64,000 nucleotides of DNA from an uncultured Bacteroidota bacterium (GTDB lineage: Bacteria > Bacteroidota > Bacteroidia > Flavobacteriales > Flavobacteriaceae): the NCBI GenBank assembly GCA_902557655.1, contig CACEAZ010000001.1:71699-135698 (forward strand), read 5' to 3'. How positions within the stretch are numbered: position 1 is the stretch's first letter; each line of letters begins with the position of its first letter. Below the pieces are notes generated by a model that was given only the letters and a program-made list of their open reading frames with translations, had not been told where the DNA came from and searched no databases. A program made the position numbers and the translations under genes. Below, in pieces: positions 26,135-35,607 of the stretch.

Positions 26135-27127
26135 CTAAACATCACCCTTTAAACATCTTGTGAAGAAAGGGAAATCATCAGTAACAACATAATAATAGAT
26201 ACCTTCAGGAAATTCAGGTGTAACCCCAAAGCGTCCGTTGCATTCATCTAAATCTCCTAGCCCCTCAACATATTCATAATCCTGAGTAAAAGCACCCATC
26301 GGAATAGGTGTGTTAGGATTATTTCCACCTCCTGGACCAGCTAATGAAGTTAAAATGTTCGGTCGATTTGTATCTGCTTGATTTTTTAATCTATAACTTG
26401 GTTGTAATGCTAAAACTTCACTGGTAGAATCACTAGCGTTTGAATAACCGTATCTTGCATAAATAGGAAAACCATCAGAAGCCCATCCAACGATTGTAAT
26501 ACTTTGATTGTCACCTAAAAAATCCATAAGTAGTTCTGGCATACCATGATAATGATATGCTCCATTAGGTTGAACATGAGCATGATTCATATCGTCTCCA
26601 AAATTGAAAGTATCATGCCCTAATGCTTCAATGTTCCAATTACCTTGACATTGAGCTAAACAACACTCCCCTTCGTCATTACACCTTCCTGCAGTTGCTG
26701 GATCAAATTTGACACTATTTAGGGCATAAGCAATTGCTGAACCAGGACCACCTGCATCTATTCCATTTTCGTAAACTATTATTGGGCAAAGTGTAAAACT
26801 TTTGTTTACATTTTGTTCACTTATAGTATTTGGGTTATGATTGTTTGGAAAAGTTCCTACCTCATGATTTGGGATTCCATTTCCATTTAAGATTCTATCA
26901 ACTCCGTCAGAAGACCATGAATATCTACTGTAATTATTTACTGATTCATCGTCATTATATATTTCTTCGTTTATATCAACCAGTATACCAGTAGTTGAGT
27001 AATCTCCAGCACAATCTATACTATTTTCTCCCTGTGAATTTTCATTATTATTACTTCCATTGTTTATATTTTCATCTTTTGAACATGAAAACGAAATAAT
27101 TAGCATTAGGAGAATAGTCTTTTTCAT
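26135..27127 (-). CDS. YHYH-domain lipoprotein
   Basis: A 330-residue lipoprotein: the signal ends IISFSC (Cys15) and is followed by an Asn/Glu-rich linker. The body belongs to the YHYH protein family, named for the motif YHYH at 191-194 (NGAYHYHGMPELL). Upstream His residues in NHAH (181-184) and several cysteines (CNDEGECCLAQC, 149-160) suggest a metal-binding or disulphide-rich surface domain. WASDGFPIYARYGY and the late EGIYYYVVTDDFPFFTRC are family-typical. It stands alone, divergent from the ABC-F gene. The biological role of the family is not established; it is found in marine bacteria and in some eukaryotes. Confidence 0.85.
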   Translation of the reverse strand: MKKTILLMLIISFSCSKDENINNGSNNNENSQGENSIDCAGDYSTTGILVDINEEIYNDDESVNNYSRYSWSSDGVDRILNGNGIPNHEVGTFPNNHNPNTISEQNVNKSFTLCPIIVYENGIDAGGPGSAIAYALNSVKFDPATAGRCNDEGECCLAQCQGNWNIEALGHDTFNFGDDMNHAHVQPNGAYHYHGMPELLMDFLGDNQSITIVGWASDGFPIYARYGYSNASDSTSEVLALQPSYRLKNQADTNRPNILTSLAGPGGGNNPNTPIPMGAFTQDYEYVEGLGDLDECNGRFGVTPEFPEGIYYYVVTDDFPFFTRCLKGDV

Positions 27128-27204
27128 AACGTGGTTGTTTATTTTTTGACCTTATTTAAGTTAAATGTATTTATTTATAATTTAAAAACAGCTAATTTGC
27201 ATTT

Positions 27205-29139
27205 ATGATTTCGGTTAATAACTTATCTCTTTATTTTGGTGGCCAAGATATTTTTAAAAATATTTCTTTTAGGGTAAATAAGGGAGATAAGATCGGGCTT
27301 GTTGGAAAAAATGGCGCAGGAAAATCTACTCTTTTAAACTTATTATCAGAAAATCTTAAACCTAATGATGGTAGTATTTCAATGCCAAATGGTTTAATTC
27401 TTGGTTATTTGACCCAGGATTTAGATTTTACAGATGGTAAGACTATTGTTGAAGAAGCTCAAACAGCGTTTAGCGAATTAAATAAAATTCAAGATCGTTT
27501 AGATAAAATAAATAAAGAGATTAATCAAAGATCTGACTATGAAGCTAAATCGTATCTTGATTTAATTTCAGAATTTCATGATCTAGATGAGCGTTATAGG
27601 ATTCTTGGTGGAAATGACATACAATCTGAAATAAGTCAAGTACTAAGCGGACTAGGCTTTACAACAAATGATTACGATAGGCAAACAACTGAATTTAGCG
27701 GCGGATGGAGGATGAGAATAGAACTAGCTAAGATTCTATTACAAAAACCAGATATTTTACTTCTAGATGAGCCTACTAATCATTTAGATATTGAATCGAT
27801 TATTTGGCTTGAGCAATGGTTGAAAAAATTTACAGGAGCTATAGTACTTGTATCACACGACAGGTTATTTTTAGATTCTATTTCTAACAGAACAATAGAA
27901 TTATCATTTACTAAAATAAATGATTACAAGGCTAAATATTCAAAATATTTAGAGCTTAGAAAAGATAGAATCGAAAAGCAAATCCAAGCAAAGAAAAATC
28001 AAGACAAATTTATCTCAGAAACAAAAATATTAATCAATAAATTCAGAGCAAAAAAAAATAAAGCTGCCTTTGCTCAAACCTTAATTGCTAAACTAGAAAA
28101 GCTTGAAATTATTCATGTTGAAAAAGAAGATGTAGGAAGTATGAAATTTAGTTTTCCACCAGCTCCGCACTCTGGCAAGGTGTCTTTAACAATTAATGAA
28201 GCCTCTAAAAGTTATTATAATCTTGATGTATTAGAGTCTATTGATCTAGAAATTGTAAAGGGTGAAAAAATAGCCTTCGTTGGAAAAAATGGAGAAGGTA
28301 AATCTACACTAGCAAAAATGATAGCAGGAGAAATTGATTTCAGTGGAGAGGTTGTTCTAGGGCACTCTGTTAAAATGGGGTATTATGCTCAGAATCAGGC
28401 TGATTTTCTAGATGAAGAATCAACAATTTTAGAAACTATAGAAGATGCTATTTCTGAAAATATTACTACAAATCCTAGGACAATTTTAGGTTCTTTTCTG
28501 TTTACTAATGACGATGTTTCTAAAAAAATTAAAGTTCTTTCAGGTGGAGAAAGGGCAAGAGTATCATTATGTAAGCTTTTATTAAAACCATATAATCTAC
28601 TTGTAATGGATGAACCCACCAATCACTTAGACATTACATCAAAAGGTCTCTTAAAACAGGCTCTATTGGACTATGATGGAAGTTTAATTGTTGTTTCTCA
28701 TGATAGAGAATTTTTACAGGGTCTAACCCAAAAGGTTTATGAATTTAGGGATAAAAATATCAAAGAATATCATGGTGATATTAATACATTTCTTTCTGAA
28801 AAAGATTTAAATAATTTTAAACAGTTGGAAATGTCTCAAAATGGTCAATTGGATAGTTTAGACATTAAAACTAACCCAAAAGGATCCTATCGCGATCAAA
28901 AAGATAGAAAGAGAAAAAACAAAAAACTTAAGACAAGAATCAGAAATATAGAAAAGGAAATAAATGAAATAAGCGAAGAACTTAAAAATAAAGATTTGGA
29001 GCTATCTGACCCTGTTAAATTTAAGCAGTTAGCTGAGGATAAAGAATTTTTTGAAATTTACGGTCAACAACAAAACAAACTCAAACAGCTTGAAGAAAAA
29101 TGGACAAATCTGGTTGAGGAATTAGAAAATATATCTTGA
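27205..29139 (+). CDS. ABC-F family ATPase (ribosome-associated, Uup/EttA-like)
   Basis: A 644-residue protein with two ABC cassettes and no membrane segments. Cassette 1 has Walker A GKNGAGKST (about 34-42), signature FSGGWRMR and Walker B LLLDEPTNHLD. Cassette 2 has GKNGEGKST, LSGGERAR and LLVMDEPTNHLD. A linker of about 70 residues rich in Lys joins them, and a C-terminal coiled coil (about 560-640) resembles Uup. ABC-F proteins act on the ribosomal E site during translation, and some give antibiotic protection; the Uup-like tail argues for a housekeeping role. It is monocistronic, ending at a hairpin shared with the convergent BNR gene. Confidence 0.93.
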   Translation: MISVNNLSLYFGGQDIFKNISFRVNKGDKIGLVGKNGAGKSTLLNLLSENLKPNDGSISMPNGLILGYLTQDLDFTDGKTIVEEAQTAFSELNKIQDRLDKINKEINQRSDYEAKSYLDLISEFHDLDERYRILGGNDIQSEISQVLSGLGFTTNDYDRQTTEFSGGWRMRIELAKILLQKPDILLLDEPTNHLDIESIIWLEQWLKKFTGAIVLVSHDRLFLDSISNRTIELSFTKINDYKAKYSKYLELRKDRIEKQIQAKKNQDKFISETKILINKFRAKKNKAAFAQTLIAKLEKLEIIHVEKEDVGSMKFSFPPAPHSGKVSLTINEASKSYYNLDVLESIDLEIVKGEKIAFVGKNGEGKSTLAKMIAGEIDFSGEVVLGHSVKMGYYAQNQADFLDEESTILETIEDAISENITTNPRTILGSFLFTNDDVSKKIKVLSGGERARVSLCKLLLKPYNLLVMDEPTNHLDITSKGLLKQALLDYDGSLIVVSHDREFLQGLTQKVYEFRDKNIKEYHGDINTFLSEKDLNNFKQLEMSQNGQLDSLDIKTNPKGSYRDQKDRKRKNKKLKTRIRNIEKEINEISEELKNKDLELSDPVKFKQLAEDKEFFEIYGQQQNKLKQLEEKWTNLVEELENIS

Positions 29140-29156
29140 ACAAAAGATGTTTATTT

Positions 29157-29188
29157 AAAAAAAGCCCCACTAAATTAGTGAGGCTTTT
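29157..29188. terminator. Bidirectional terminator between ABC-F and BNR-repeat genes
   Basis: A stem of AAAAAGCC and CACTAA against TTAGTG and GGCTTTT with one internal C/A mismatch and a very small loop, with T-rich flanks on both strands. It lies between two convergent genes. Confidence 0.8.
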
Positions 29189-29194
29189 ATTATT

Positions 29195-32100
29195 TTACTC
29201 GTTTACAAATTCATCGTAAGATTTTAAGTTTAAATTACTCAAATCCACTTTCTTTAATAGTTTGTTGTAAACTTTTTTTGCAGAAGCCATTTCATTTTCA
29301 ATTAATTCTAAATTATCCAGCTCATTTGATGAGGGTACATCATAACTGGAAGCTACTTTAGAATACAAGTCTGCCATTTTTTCTCTCAACTGTTTTTTTG
29401 CAGCTCCAACGTAGTTATCACCTGTTGTAATCACTAAATTTTTCTTTAAATCATCAAATTTAGATTTTACTTTTTTGCCGATTAAATCGCTTTTTAGGAC
29501 TTCATCAATCGTGTAAACAGTATAAGCCAAGTCTTCAGTCATATTAAATAATTTCATTACTATTTCAAATTGAAATTCTCTGTCATCTGAACTTAGACCC
29601 GCATTATTCTTATATGATACATTGATTATTTTTTCAAAAGTATCTCTACCCTTTTTTATGACAACTTTATATTTTCCTGCAGGAACAGTAGGGGGGGTAA
29701 ATCCTCCAAAACTTAAAGTTTTTGCTTTGGCTATTTTTGGAACTCTCATATTATAATCCCAAGACACGGTATTTATTCCTTTGGACTTTCCAGGTGTCAG
29801 AGTTGTAATTTTATTACCCTCCATATCTTGAATTTCCATAGTCATTTTACCAAAAGTATGTCTTTTGGGTAATAAATATTGAATTTCACAACTTAGCGAT
29901 GAGTTTGCCCCAAAAAATTGAGTTTCACGTCCAAAACTGTCAGAGAATCCTCCGTATTCTTGGATTATAAATTCATCATTACTGAAAAAATAGAGTTTTT
30001 CGTCTAAGTTTTTTTCATTTATTTCTCTTAGTGGAGAAATATCATCAATTATTATAACCCCTCTTCCGTGCGTTCCCAAAACTAAGTCATTTGTTTTTTC
30101 TTGTAGCTCCATATAATGAACAGCAACGGGTGGTACATTTTTATTGAATCTTGACCAATTTTCTCCTCCGTTAATGGTTATATATACACCTAATTCAGTT
30201 CCTAGAAACAACAAATCTTCATTTACATAGTCAACTTGTATGTTTCTGACAAATCCAGTTACATCGTTATTGGAAATTATATTTTCCCAAGTTTTTCCCA
30301 AATCACTAGTCTTATAAGCGTATGCCTTCATGTCACCCGATGTATGACCATCAAAGACTGCATATGCTACATTCTGATCTATTGTACTAGCTTCAATATG
30401 GTATACCCAGGTATTATTAGGAACTCCTTGAATATTTTCAATCACATTTTTCCAGTTTTTACCACCGTCATTAGTAACCTGAATATTCCCGTCGTCTGTA
30501 CCTACCCAAATGATATTTTCATTTAATGGGGATTCTGTAACTGTAAAAATTGTAGTATGATTTTCTGCACCTGAATTATCCATTGATAAACCTCCTGAGT
30601 CTTCTTGGTTTTGTTTTGATTTATCATTTGTCGTTAAATCAGGTGAAATAATATCCCAAGAATTACCCATGTCATCAGACTTGTGAAGATATTGACTTCC
30701 AATATAAATTCTGTCTGGATTATTTTTACTTATTTCGATAGGTGCATTCCAGTTAAATCTGTATTCTTCATAGCCTTTTACAGGTAAGGGTTGAATTGTT
30801 TTGACCAGATTATTGTCAACATCATATCTCCAAACATTTTCTGCCCCTTGCATTTCTGAATAAATAATATTTTTAGTCGGGTGTCTTAGAACTCTAAATC
30901 CATCACCTTGACCAACAGGATTCCAGTTTTTTGCAGAAATACCACCTGCAGCAAAAGAAGGTCCATACCAAGATCCATTATCTTGAAGTCCACCGTATAT
31001 ATTATAGGGCTCTTCATTATCAACACTAATGTGATAAAACTGAGATAATGGTAGGTTTTCTACTATCTCCATAGTAACTCCTTTATTCCAAGATCTGTAA
31101 ACTCCACCATCAGTTCCAACATACATTAAATCCGAATTATTTATGTCAAAAACCATATCGTGGATATCAGGATGCATATTTCCTAAGGATTCAAAAGTTT
31201 CCCCTCCATCTTTGGAAATAGATCCGTATAATCCAGCTTTTACAACCGTATTTTCGTCTCTAGGATCAACTACGATTCTTGAGAAATAAAATGGCCTAAC
31301 GGTTATTCCAAAATCATTATTTTTTTGCTCCCAATTTTTTCCTCCATCAGTACTTCTATAAAGTCCTTTGTCCTCGTCTTTTTCAGCTTCAATCACGGTG
31401 TATAGAGTATTAGGATTAGATTCTGAAACACCGATTGCTAATCTTCCTAATTTCCCTTTAGGAAATCCATTGTGAATTTTATCCCAGTTTTTTCCTCCGT
31501 CCGTAGATTTATACAATGCACTATTATCTCCTCCTGAATTAAATGACCAAGCGGTTCTTCTAAATTCCCACATTGATGCATACAGGGTATTTGGGTCTGT
31601 TGGATCCATGGCTAAATCAGCACATCCAGTTGATTCATTCAGATACAAAATATTTTCCCAAGTTTCTCCTCCATCTACAGATTTGTATACTCCTCTTTCA
31701 TTACTATCTGACCATAGAGCTCCTAAAACTGCAACATATATTTCATTTGAGTTTTCTGGATTGACAATTATGTTGGCTATTCTTTCAGAATTCTCCAATC
31801 CAATTCTGTTCCAGTTATTACCTCCGTCTGTTGATTTGTAAAGCCCGTCACCAATAGAAACACTGTTTCTTGGCCATGGCTCACCGGTTCCAACATATAT
31901 AGTATTATCTGGGTCATTTGGGTCTATTTCTAATGCTCCAATTGATTGACAATGGTCATCAAATATTGGATAAAAAGTTGTCCCAGCGTCGTTTGACTTC
32001 CAAACACCACCCCCAGCAGATCCTGCATAAATGATCATTGGGTCTGTGGGATGATTTTCTAAGTCGCTTATTCTTCCACTCATTACTGCAGGTCCAATCT

Positions 32101-32224
32101 CTCTAGCTTTTAGGTCACCAAAATAATTTTCAAGTTTTATTTCCTTTTTTTCTTGCGAAAACAAACTCAGTGATAAACACAATAGCATTATACCACTAAG
32201 TATAGTAGTTGATTTATATAACAT
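29195..32224 (-). CDS. Secreted BNR/Asp-box (sortilin VPS10-like) beta-propeller protein
   Basis: A 1009-residue exported protein with a signal peptide (about 1-23). Its first 750 residues hold at least nine Asp-box repeats of the form S-x-D-x-G-x-x-W/F, for example KSTDGGNNW, KSVDGGETW, KSTDGGKNW, RSTDGGKNW, KSDDMGNSW and TNDGGKNW, which fold into one or two beta-propellers as in sortilin (VPS10) and BNR-type glycosidases. The last 250 residues form a beta-sandwich-like segment (GKYKVVIKKGRDTF) followed by a helical tail. Annotation pipelines often call such proteins glycosyl hydrolases, but no sialidase FRIP motif or obvious acid/base pair is seen. A role in binding or processing polymers outside the cell is plausible. 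The LolA-like gene lies 17 bases upstream, probably in the same operon. Confidence 0.85.
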   Translation of the reverse strand: MLYKSTTILSGIMLLCLSLSLFSQEKKEIKLENYFGDLKAREIGPAVMSGRISDLENHPTDPMIIYAGSAGGGVWKSNDAGTTFYPIFDDHCQSIGALEIDPNDPDNTIYVGTGEPWPRNSVSIGDGLYKSTDGGNNWNRIGLENSERIANIIVNPENSNEIYVAVLGALWSDSNERGVYKSVDGGETWENILYLNESTGCADLAMDPTDPNTLYASMWEFRRTAWSFNSGGDNSALYKSTDGGKNWDKIHNGFPKGKLGRLAIGVSESNPNTLYTVIEAEKDEDKGLYRSTDGGKNWEQKNNDFGITVRPFYFSRIVVDPRDENTVVKAGLYGSISKDGGETFESLGNMHPDIHDMVFDINNSDLMYVGTDGGVYRSWNKGVTMEIVENLPLSQFYHISVDNEEPYNIYGGLQDNGSWYGPSFAAGGISAKNWNPVGQGDGFRVLRHPTKNIIYSEMQGAENVWRYDVDNNLVKTIQPLPVKGYEEYRFNWNAPIEISKNNPDRIYIGSQYLHKSDDMGNSWDIISPDLTTNDKSKQNQEDSGGLSMDNSGAENHTTIFTVTESPLNENIIWVGTDDGNIQVTNDGGKNWKNVIENIQGVPNNTWVYHIEASTIDQNVAYAVFDGHTSGDMKAYAYKTSDLGKTWENIISNNDVTGFVRNIQVDYVNEDLLFLGTELGVYITINGGENWSRFNKNVPPVAVHYMELQEKTNDLVLGTHGRGVIIIDDISPLREINEKNLDEKLYFFSNDEFIIQEYGGFSDSFGRETQFFGANSSLSCEIQYLLPKRHTFGKMTMEIQDMEGNKITTLTPGKSKGINTVSWDYNMRVPKIAKAKTLSFGGFTPPTVPAGKYKVVIKKGRDTFEKIINVSYKNNAGLSSDDREFQFEIVMKLFNMTEDLAYTVYTIDEVLKSDLIGKKVKSKFDDLKKNLVITTGDNYVGAAKKQLREKMADLYSKVASSYDVPSSNELDNLELIENEMASAKKVYNKLLKKVDLSNLNLKSYDEFVNE

Positions 32225-32241
32225 TTTAAATTTTTAAATTT

Positions 32242-33009
32242 TTACTTATTTTCTTCCTCAGTTGTTTCAGGAAACTCAAATTCACTTTCATCAACCGTTG
32301 GGTTTAGTTCAATCGAAGTTATTGTAATGGGTTGACCAGGTTGATCCTTTACTCCTTGAGTCATCGAAAACGGCATATAAAGTCCTTCAACTTCTTGATA
32401 ATCACTCATTTTAGATTCCATGATCATTCCTTTTCCAGGTCCGTCCATAACTTCTTCGTGAACCATAATAGGAACAAAATTTTCTGAATCAAAATAGTAA
32501 ATGGAAACATTAGGAACTTCATTTCCATCAATGACCATAGGTTTCTTTGTAAGTTTTATTTTAAACACATCTGATCCCTCAACACTTTCTGTGCCCATAA
32601 GCTCAGCTGTAAATCCTTTTTCTTTATAATTTAGAAACGGGTCAGGAAATTCAGCAAGTTCGTTTCTAACATTGTCAACGTCTTCTTGGTCATTTTTTTC
32701 AGCTTTCATAGACATGAAATTTGTTGACCATAAAGTTTCACCATCAAAAACACCTTGTTTAATATCCATACCTTGAACTGAAATTTTTGTATACATTTTA
32801 TCTTTAAGCTGTACCATTTCAATAGGTATTTCCATACCCATCTGATTTATACTAGCATTCATTTTCATACCTTGAACATTCTCCCAGTTTTCTGCACCAC
32901 CAGTGTTCTCAAAATAATTTTCGATAATCTCATCTACTGATTGGGCGTTCACTGAAACAGTCAAAAGTGATATTACTACAAAAAGAAATAAGTTGTTTAA
33001 ATTTTTCAT
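32242..33009 (-). CDS. LolA-like periplasmic protein
   Basis: A 255-residue exported protein with a signal peptide ending SVNAQ (about residue 23). The opening SVDEIIENYFENTGGAENWENVQGMKM and the long run of beta strands (DGNEVPNVSIYYFD, MIMESKMSDYQEVEGLYMP) fit the outer-membrane-lipoprotein-sorting (LolA/LppX-like) fold common in Bacteroidota. Members bind lipidic groups in the periplasm, but this copy is probably not the housekeeping LolA because it is paired with the BNR-repeat gene 17 bases downstream. Its C-terminus is strongly acidic (PETTEEENK). The substrate is unknown. Confidence 0.75.
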   Translation of the reverse strand: MKNLNNLFLFVVISLLTVSVNAQSVDEIIENYFENTGGAENWENVQGMKMNASINQMGMEIPIEMVQLKDKMYTKISVQGMDIKQGVFDGETLWSTNFMSMKAEKNDQEDVDNVRNELAEFPDPFLNYKEKGFTAELMGTESVEGSDVFKIKLTKKPMVIDGNEVPNVSIYYFDSENFVPIMVHEEVMDGPGKGMIMESKMSDYQEVEGLYMPFSMTQGVKDQPGQPITITSIELNPTVDESEFEFPETTEEENK

Positions 33010-33097
33010 TTTATTGAATTTAAGTTAAGCGTCAATATTAAATATTTATACTCGTTTTTTAAAAGAATAAAAGTTAATTTTATCATAAGATTTTTTT

Positions 33098-34018
33098 ATG
33101 AATCAGATTAAAATATTTTCTCCTGCATCGGTCTCTAATTTATGTTGTGGTTTTGATGTACTTGGCTTTTCAATCGACGGAATTGGAGACGAGCTTATAA
33201 TAACAAAATCCACTAATAAAGGAATAAATATAAAGGAAATTAAAGGATACAATGTTCCTTTACAAAACAACAAAAACACTGCTTCTGTTGCGGCTCAAGC
33301 TTTGTTGGATCATCTTGAGATCAACGAAGGTTTTGATATAGAAATTAATAAAAAAATTAAGCCTGGAAGTGGAATTGGAAGTAGTGCTGCTTCAGCAGTA
33401 GGAGCTGTTTATGGAATTAATAAACTTCTAGGAAATCCACTAAAACATGAAGAACTTCTAAAATTTGCAATGAAGGGTGAATTTATTTCTAGTAAAACAG
33501 CACCTGCTGATAACGTTGCTTCTGCTTTGCATGGTGGAACAATTTTAGTTAATAATAGAGAAAATTACAATGTAATTAAGCTTCCAGTTCCAAAAAATTT
33601 ATATGCAATCATACATCATCCATTGATTGAGATAAAAACCTCTGACTCACGGGTAATATTGCCTGAATCAGTTGATTTAAAAATTGTTTCTGATCAATTA
33701 AGCGCTGTGGGTGGATTTATTCACTCATTACATACTCAAGACTTTGAGCTTATGAAAATCTCTTTGAAAGATTATCTAGTTGAACAATTTAGATCAGATT
33801 ATGTCCCTGCATTTAATGAAATCAGGAGTGTAGCTGATCTTAATAATACAATTTGTTGTTCTATTTCTGGTTCAGGCCCTTCAATTTTCACTTTAGTCAA
33901 CTCGCTTAATGAAGCTCAAAGACTAAAATTATTGTTTGATGAAATATATAAGGTTAAAAAACTAGAGTTTAATTCCTATATAACTGGTTTAAATTCAAAA
34001 GGGGTTCATGAGATCTGA
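33098..34018 (+). CDS. thrB: Homoserine kinase ThrB
   Basis: A 306-residue GHMP-family kinase phosphorylating homoserine in threonine synthesis. The N-terminus IKIFSPASVSNLCCGFDVLGFSIDG and the ATP-binding loop PGSGIGSSAASAVGA (about 88-102) are diagnostic, and the third GHMP motif reads SISGSGPSIFTL. It usually lies in a thrA-thrB-thrC cluster in flavobacteria; here neither neighbour is a threonine gene. The LolA-like gene is divergent and amt follows after a 205-base gap. Confidence 0.93.
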   Translation: MNQIKIFSPASVSNLCCGFDVLGFSIDGIGDELIITKSTNKGINIKEIKGYNVPLQNNKNTASVAAQALLDHLEINEGFDIEINKKIKPGSGIGSSAASAVGAVYGINKLLGNPLKHEELLKFAMKGEFISSKTAPADNVASALHGGTILVNNRENYNVIKLPVPKNLYAIIHHPLIEIKTSDSRVILPESVDLKIVSDQLSAVGGFIHSLHTQDFELMKISLKDYLVEQFRSDYVPAFNEIRSVADLNNTICCSISGSGPSIFTLVNSLNEAQRLKLLFDEIYKVKKLEFNSYITGLNSKGVHEI

Positions 34019-34170
34019 TTATCAACAGTTTAGATTTTTTCAATTTTAATAAATTCTTTTTTTTAGCTAGTTTTTTTTTCATTTTCTCATTTTTAAATAC
34101 TCTTTTTTGTTGAATACATAAAATTTAAAGAATTATAAATTTTACTAATAAAAATCCACTTATTATTATT

Positions 34171-34178
34171 TATATTTG
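34171..34178 (+). promoter_or_regulatory. -7 promoter box of amt
   Basis: TATATTTG matches TAnnTTTG exactly and lies 45 bases before the amt ATG. The 205-base gap before amt is otherwise AT-rich, with T-runs after thrB but no clear hairpin, and shows no recognisable regulator site. Confidence 0.6.
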
Positions 34179-34223
34179 CGAATTATTTAACAAAATAAGA
34201 AAACAACTAAAAACTTTTTAATT

Positions 34224-35477
34224 ATGTATATTAATTTCTTACAGCTTTCACTAGAAAATGAACTTTCAATAATGTGGATCACCGTAGCTGGATTTCTTGT
34301 ATTCTTTATGCATGCAGGGTTTACTTTACTAGAGTCCGGTATGACTCAATCAAAAAATGCCGTAAATATTGCAATGAAAAACATGATGGCTATCTCGGTT
34401 GGATCGGTCATTTACTGGTTTATTGGTTATTCTCTAATGTATGGAGATACTTCAAACGGTATTTTAAGATGGTCAGGATTTTTTACAGAAACTCAACCAC
34501 ACGATTTATTTTTTCAAACAATGTTTGCTGCTACCTGTGCTACAATTGTTTCCGGTGCTGTTGCAGGTAGAACAAAATATAATGTCTTTGGAATATTTGC
34601 CATAATCATGACAGGTTTGATATATCCTATAGCAGGAGGCTGGGAGTGGAATACTGACGGATGGTTAAATAGTGCTAGCTTTATGCCCGTTGAATTTATT
34701 GATCTTGCAGGTTCATCTGTTGTTCATGCTGTTGGTGGTTGGGCTGCATTAGTTGGTGCTTATATGGTGGGACCAAGGATAGGTAAATACGTTAAAGGGA
34801 ATGTAGAGGCTATCCCAGGTCATAATAAGACCTTGGCTACTTTAGGAGTTATGGCTTTATGGTTTGGATGGTTTGGCTTTAACGGAGGATCTCAATTAGC
34901 TTGGGGAGGAGATAATACTGTAGCAGCAACTACGATTGTCTTGCTTACAAACTTATCTGCCTCAGCAGGAGCAATCGGAGCTTTACTAACTACTTGGATT
35001 TGGTATGGAAAACCAGATATTGTCCAAACCTTAAACGGTGCACTTGCTGGACTTGTTAGTATTACTGCAGGCGCTGCAAATATGGAAGCCTCTGGGGCCT
35101 TCTTTGCTGGTTTAATTGGAGGGATTTTGGTTGTCTTTTCCATTGAATTTATCGAGAAAAAATTACGAATTGATGATGCGATTGGAGCATCTTCAGTTCA
35201 TGGTGTTGTTGGTGTCTGGGGTACAATTGTTATTGGTCTCTGGGGTGTTAACGGCGATACAGGAATAGGTCTTTTTAACGGCGGAGGATTTGATCAATTA
35301 ATTAGTCAAATAATCGGTTCCTTGGCATATTCGATTTGGGCTATTGTTTTTGCTTTTATTTTCTTTTTTATTTTAAAAAAATCTATGGGTTTACGAGTCA
35401 CAAAAGAAGAAGAAATTGCAGGATTAGATATTGCTGAGCATGGCATAAGAGCTTATCCTGGTAAGAGAAATAGATAG
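34224..35477 (+). CDS. amt: Ammonium transporter Amt
   Basis: A 417-residue membrane protein with about eleven helices, of the Amt/Rh family, which conducts ammonium across the inner membrane. The conserved segments include FFMHAGFTLLESGMTQSKNA at the N-terminus. The two pore histidines lie in SSVVHAVGGWAALVG and ASSVHGVVGVWGT. The cytoplasmic tail is short (EHGIRAYPGKRNR). No glnK/PII gene is adjacent, unlike many bacteria. It has its own promoter and two hairpins downstream. Confidence 0.96.
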   Translation: MYINFLQLSLENELSIMWITVAGFLVFFMHAGFTLLESGMTQSKNAVNIAMKNMMAISVGSVIYWFIGYSLMYGDTSNGILRWSGFFTETQPHDLFFQTMFAATCATIVSGAVAGRTKYNVFGIFAIIMTGLIYPIAGGWEWNTDGWLNSASFMPVEFIDLAGSSVVHAVGGWAALVGAYMVGPRIGKYVKGNVEAIPGHNKTLATLGVMALWFGWFGFNGGSQLAWGGDNTVAATTIVLLTNLSASAGAIGALLTTWIWYGKPDIVQTLNGALAGLVSITAGAANMEASGAFFAGLIGGILVVFSIEFIEKKLRIDDAIGASSVHGVVGVWGTIVIGLWGVNGDTGIGLFNGGGFDQLISQIIGSLAYSIWAIVFAFIFFFILKKSMGLRVTKEEEIAGLDIAEHGIRAYPGKRNR

Positions 35478-35503
35478 TGGAATATCTATAATTCGTGAGA
35501 AAT

Positions 35504-35570
35504 AACTTCATGCAATGAAGTTGGTTTTTAGTTTGTTTTTTTAAAGGGTCCTGTGGTGGGGCCCTTTTCT
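35504..35570 (+). terminator. Tandem hairpins downstream of amt
   Basis: Two inverted repeats in a row: AACTTCAT-GCA-ATGAAGTT at 35504-35522, followed by a T-rich stretch, and AAAGGGTCC paired with GGGCCCTTT at 35543-35567, followed by TTCTTTT. Both look like intrinsic terminators separating amt from era. Confidence 0.8.
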
Positions 35571-35603
35571 TTTGGATCTTGTATAATTAATATACTACCT
35601 TTG
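35571..35603 (+). promoter_or_regulatory. Promoter of era, abutting the start codon
   Basis: TACCTTTG at 35596-35603 is an exact -7 box with TTTG at 35571-35574 as -33 element, 21 bases apart. Only four bases separate the box from the era ATG at 35608, so the predicted transcription start is at or next to the A of the start codon. Confidence 0.6.
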
Positions 35604-35607
35604 AAAG

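Noticed and set aside
29195-32224. Sialidase or glycosidase identity for the BNR-repeat protein
   Set aside because: Asp-boxes alone do not show catalysis; no FRIP motif or nucleophile pair was found.
26135-33009. T9SS cargo with a C-terminal sorting domain among the secreted proteins
   Set aside because: None of the exported proteins here ends in a recognisable type A or B sorting domain; several are lipoproteins instead.
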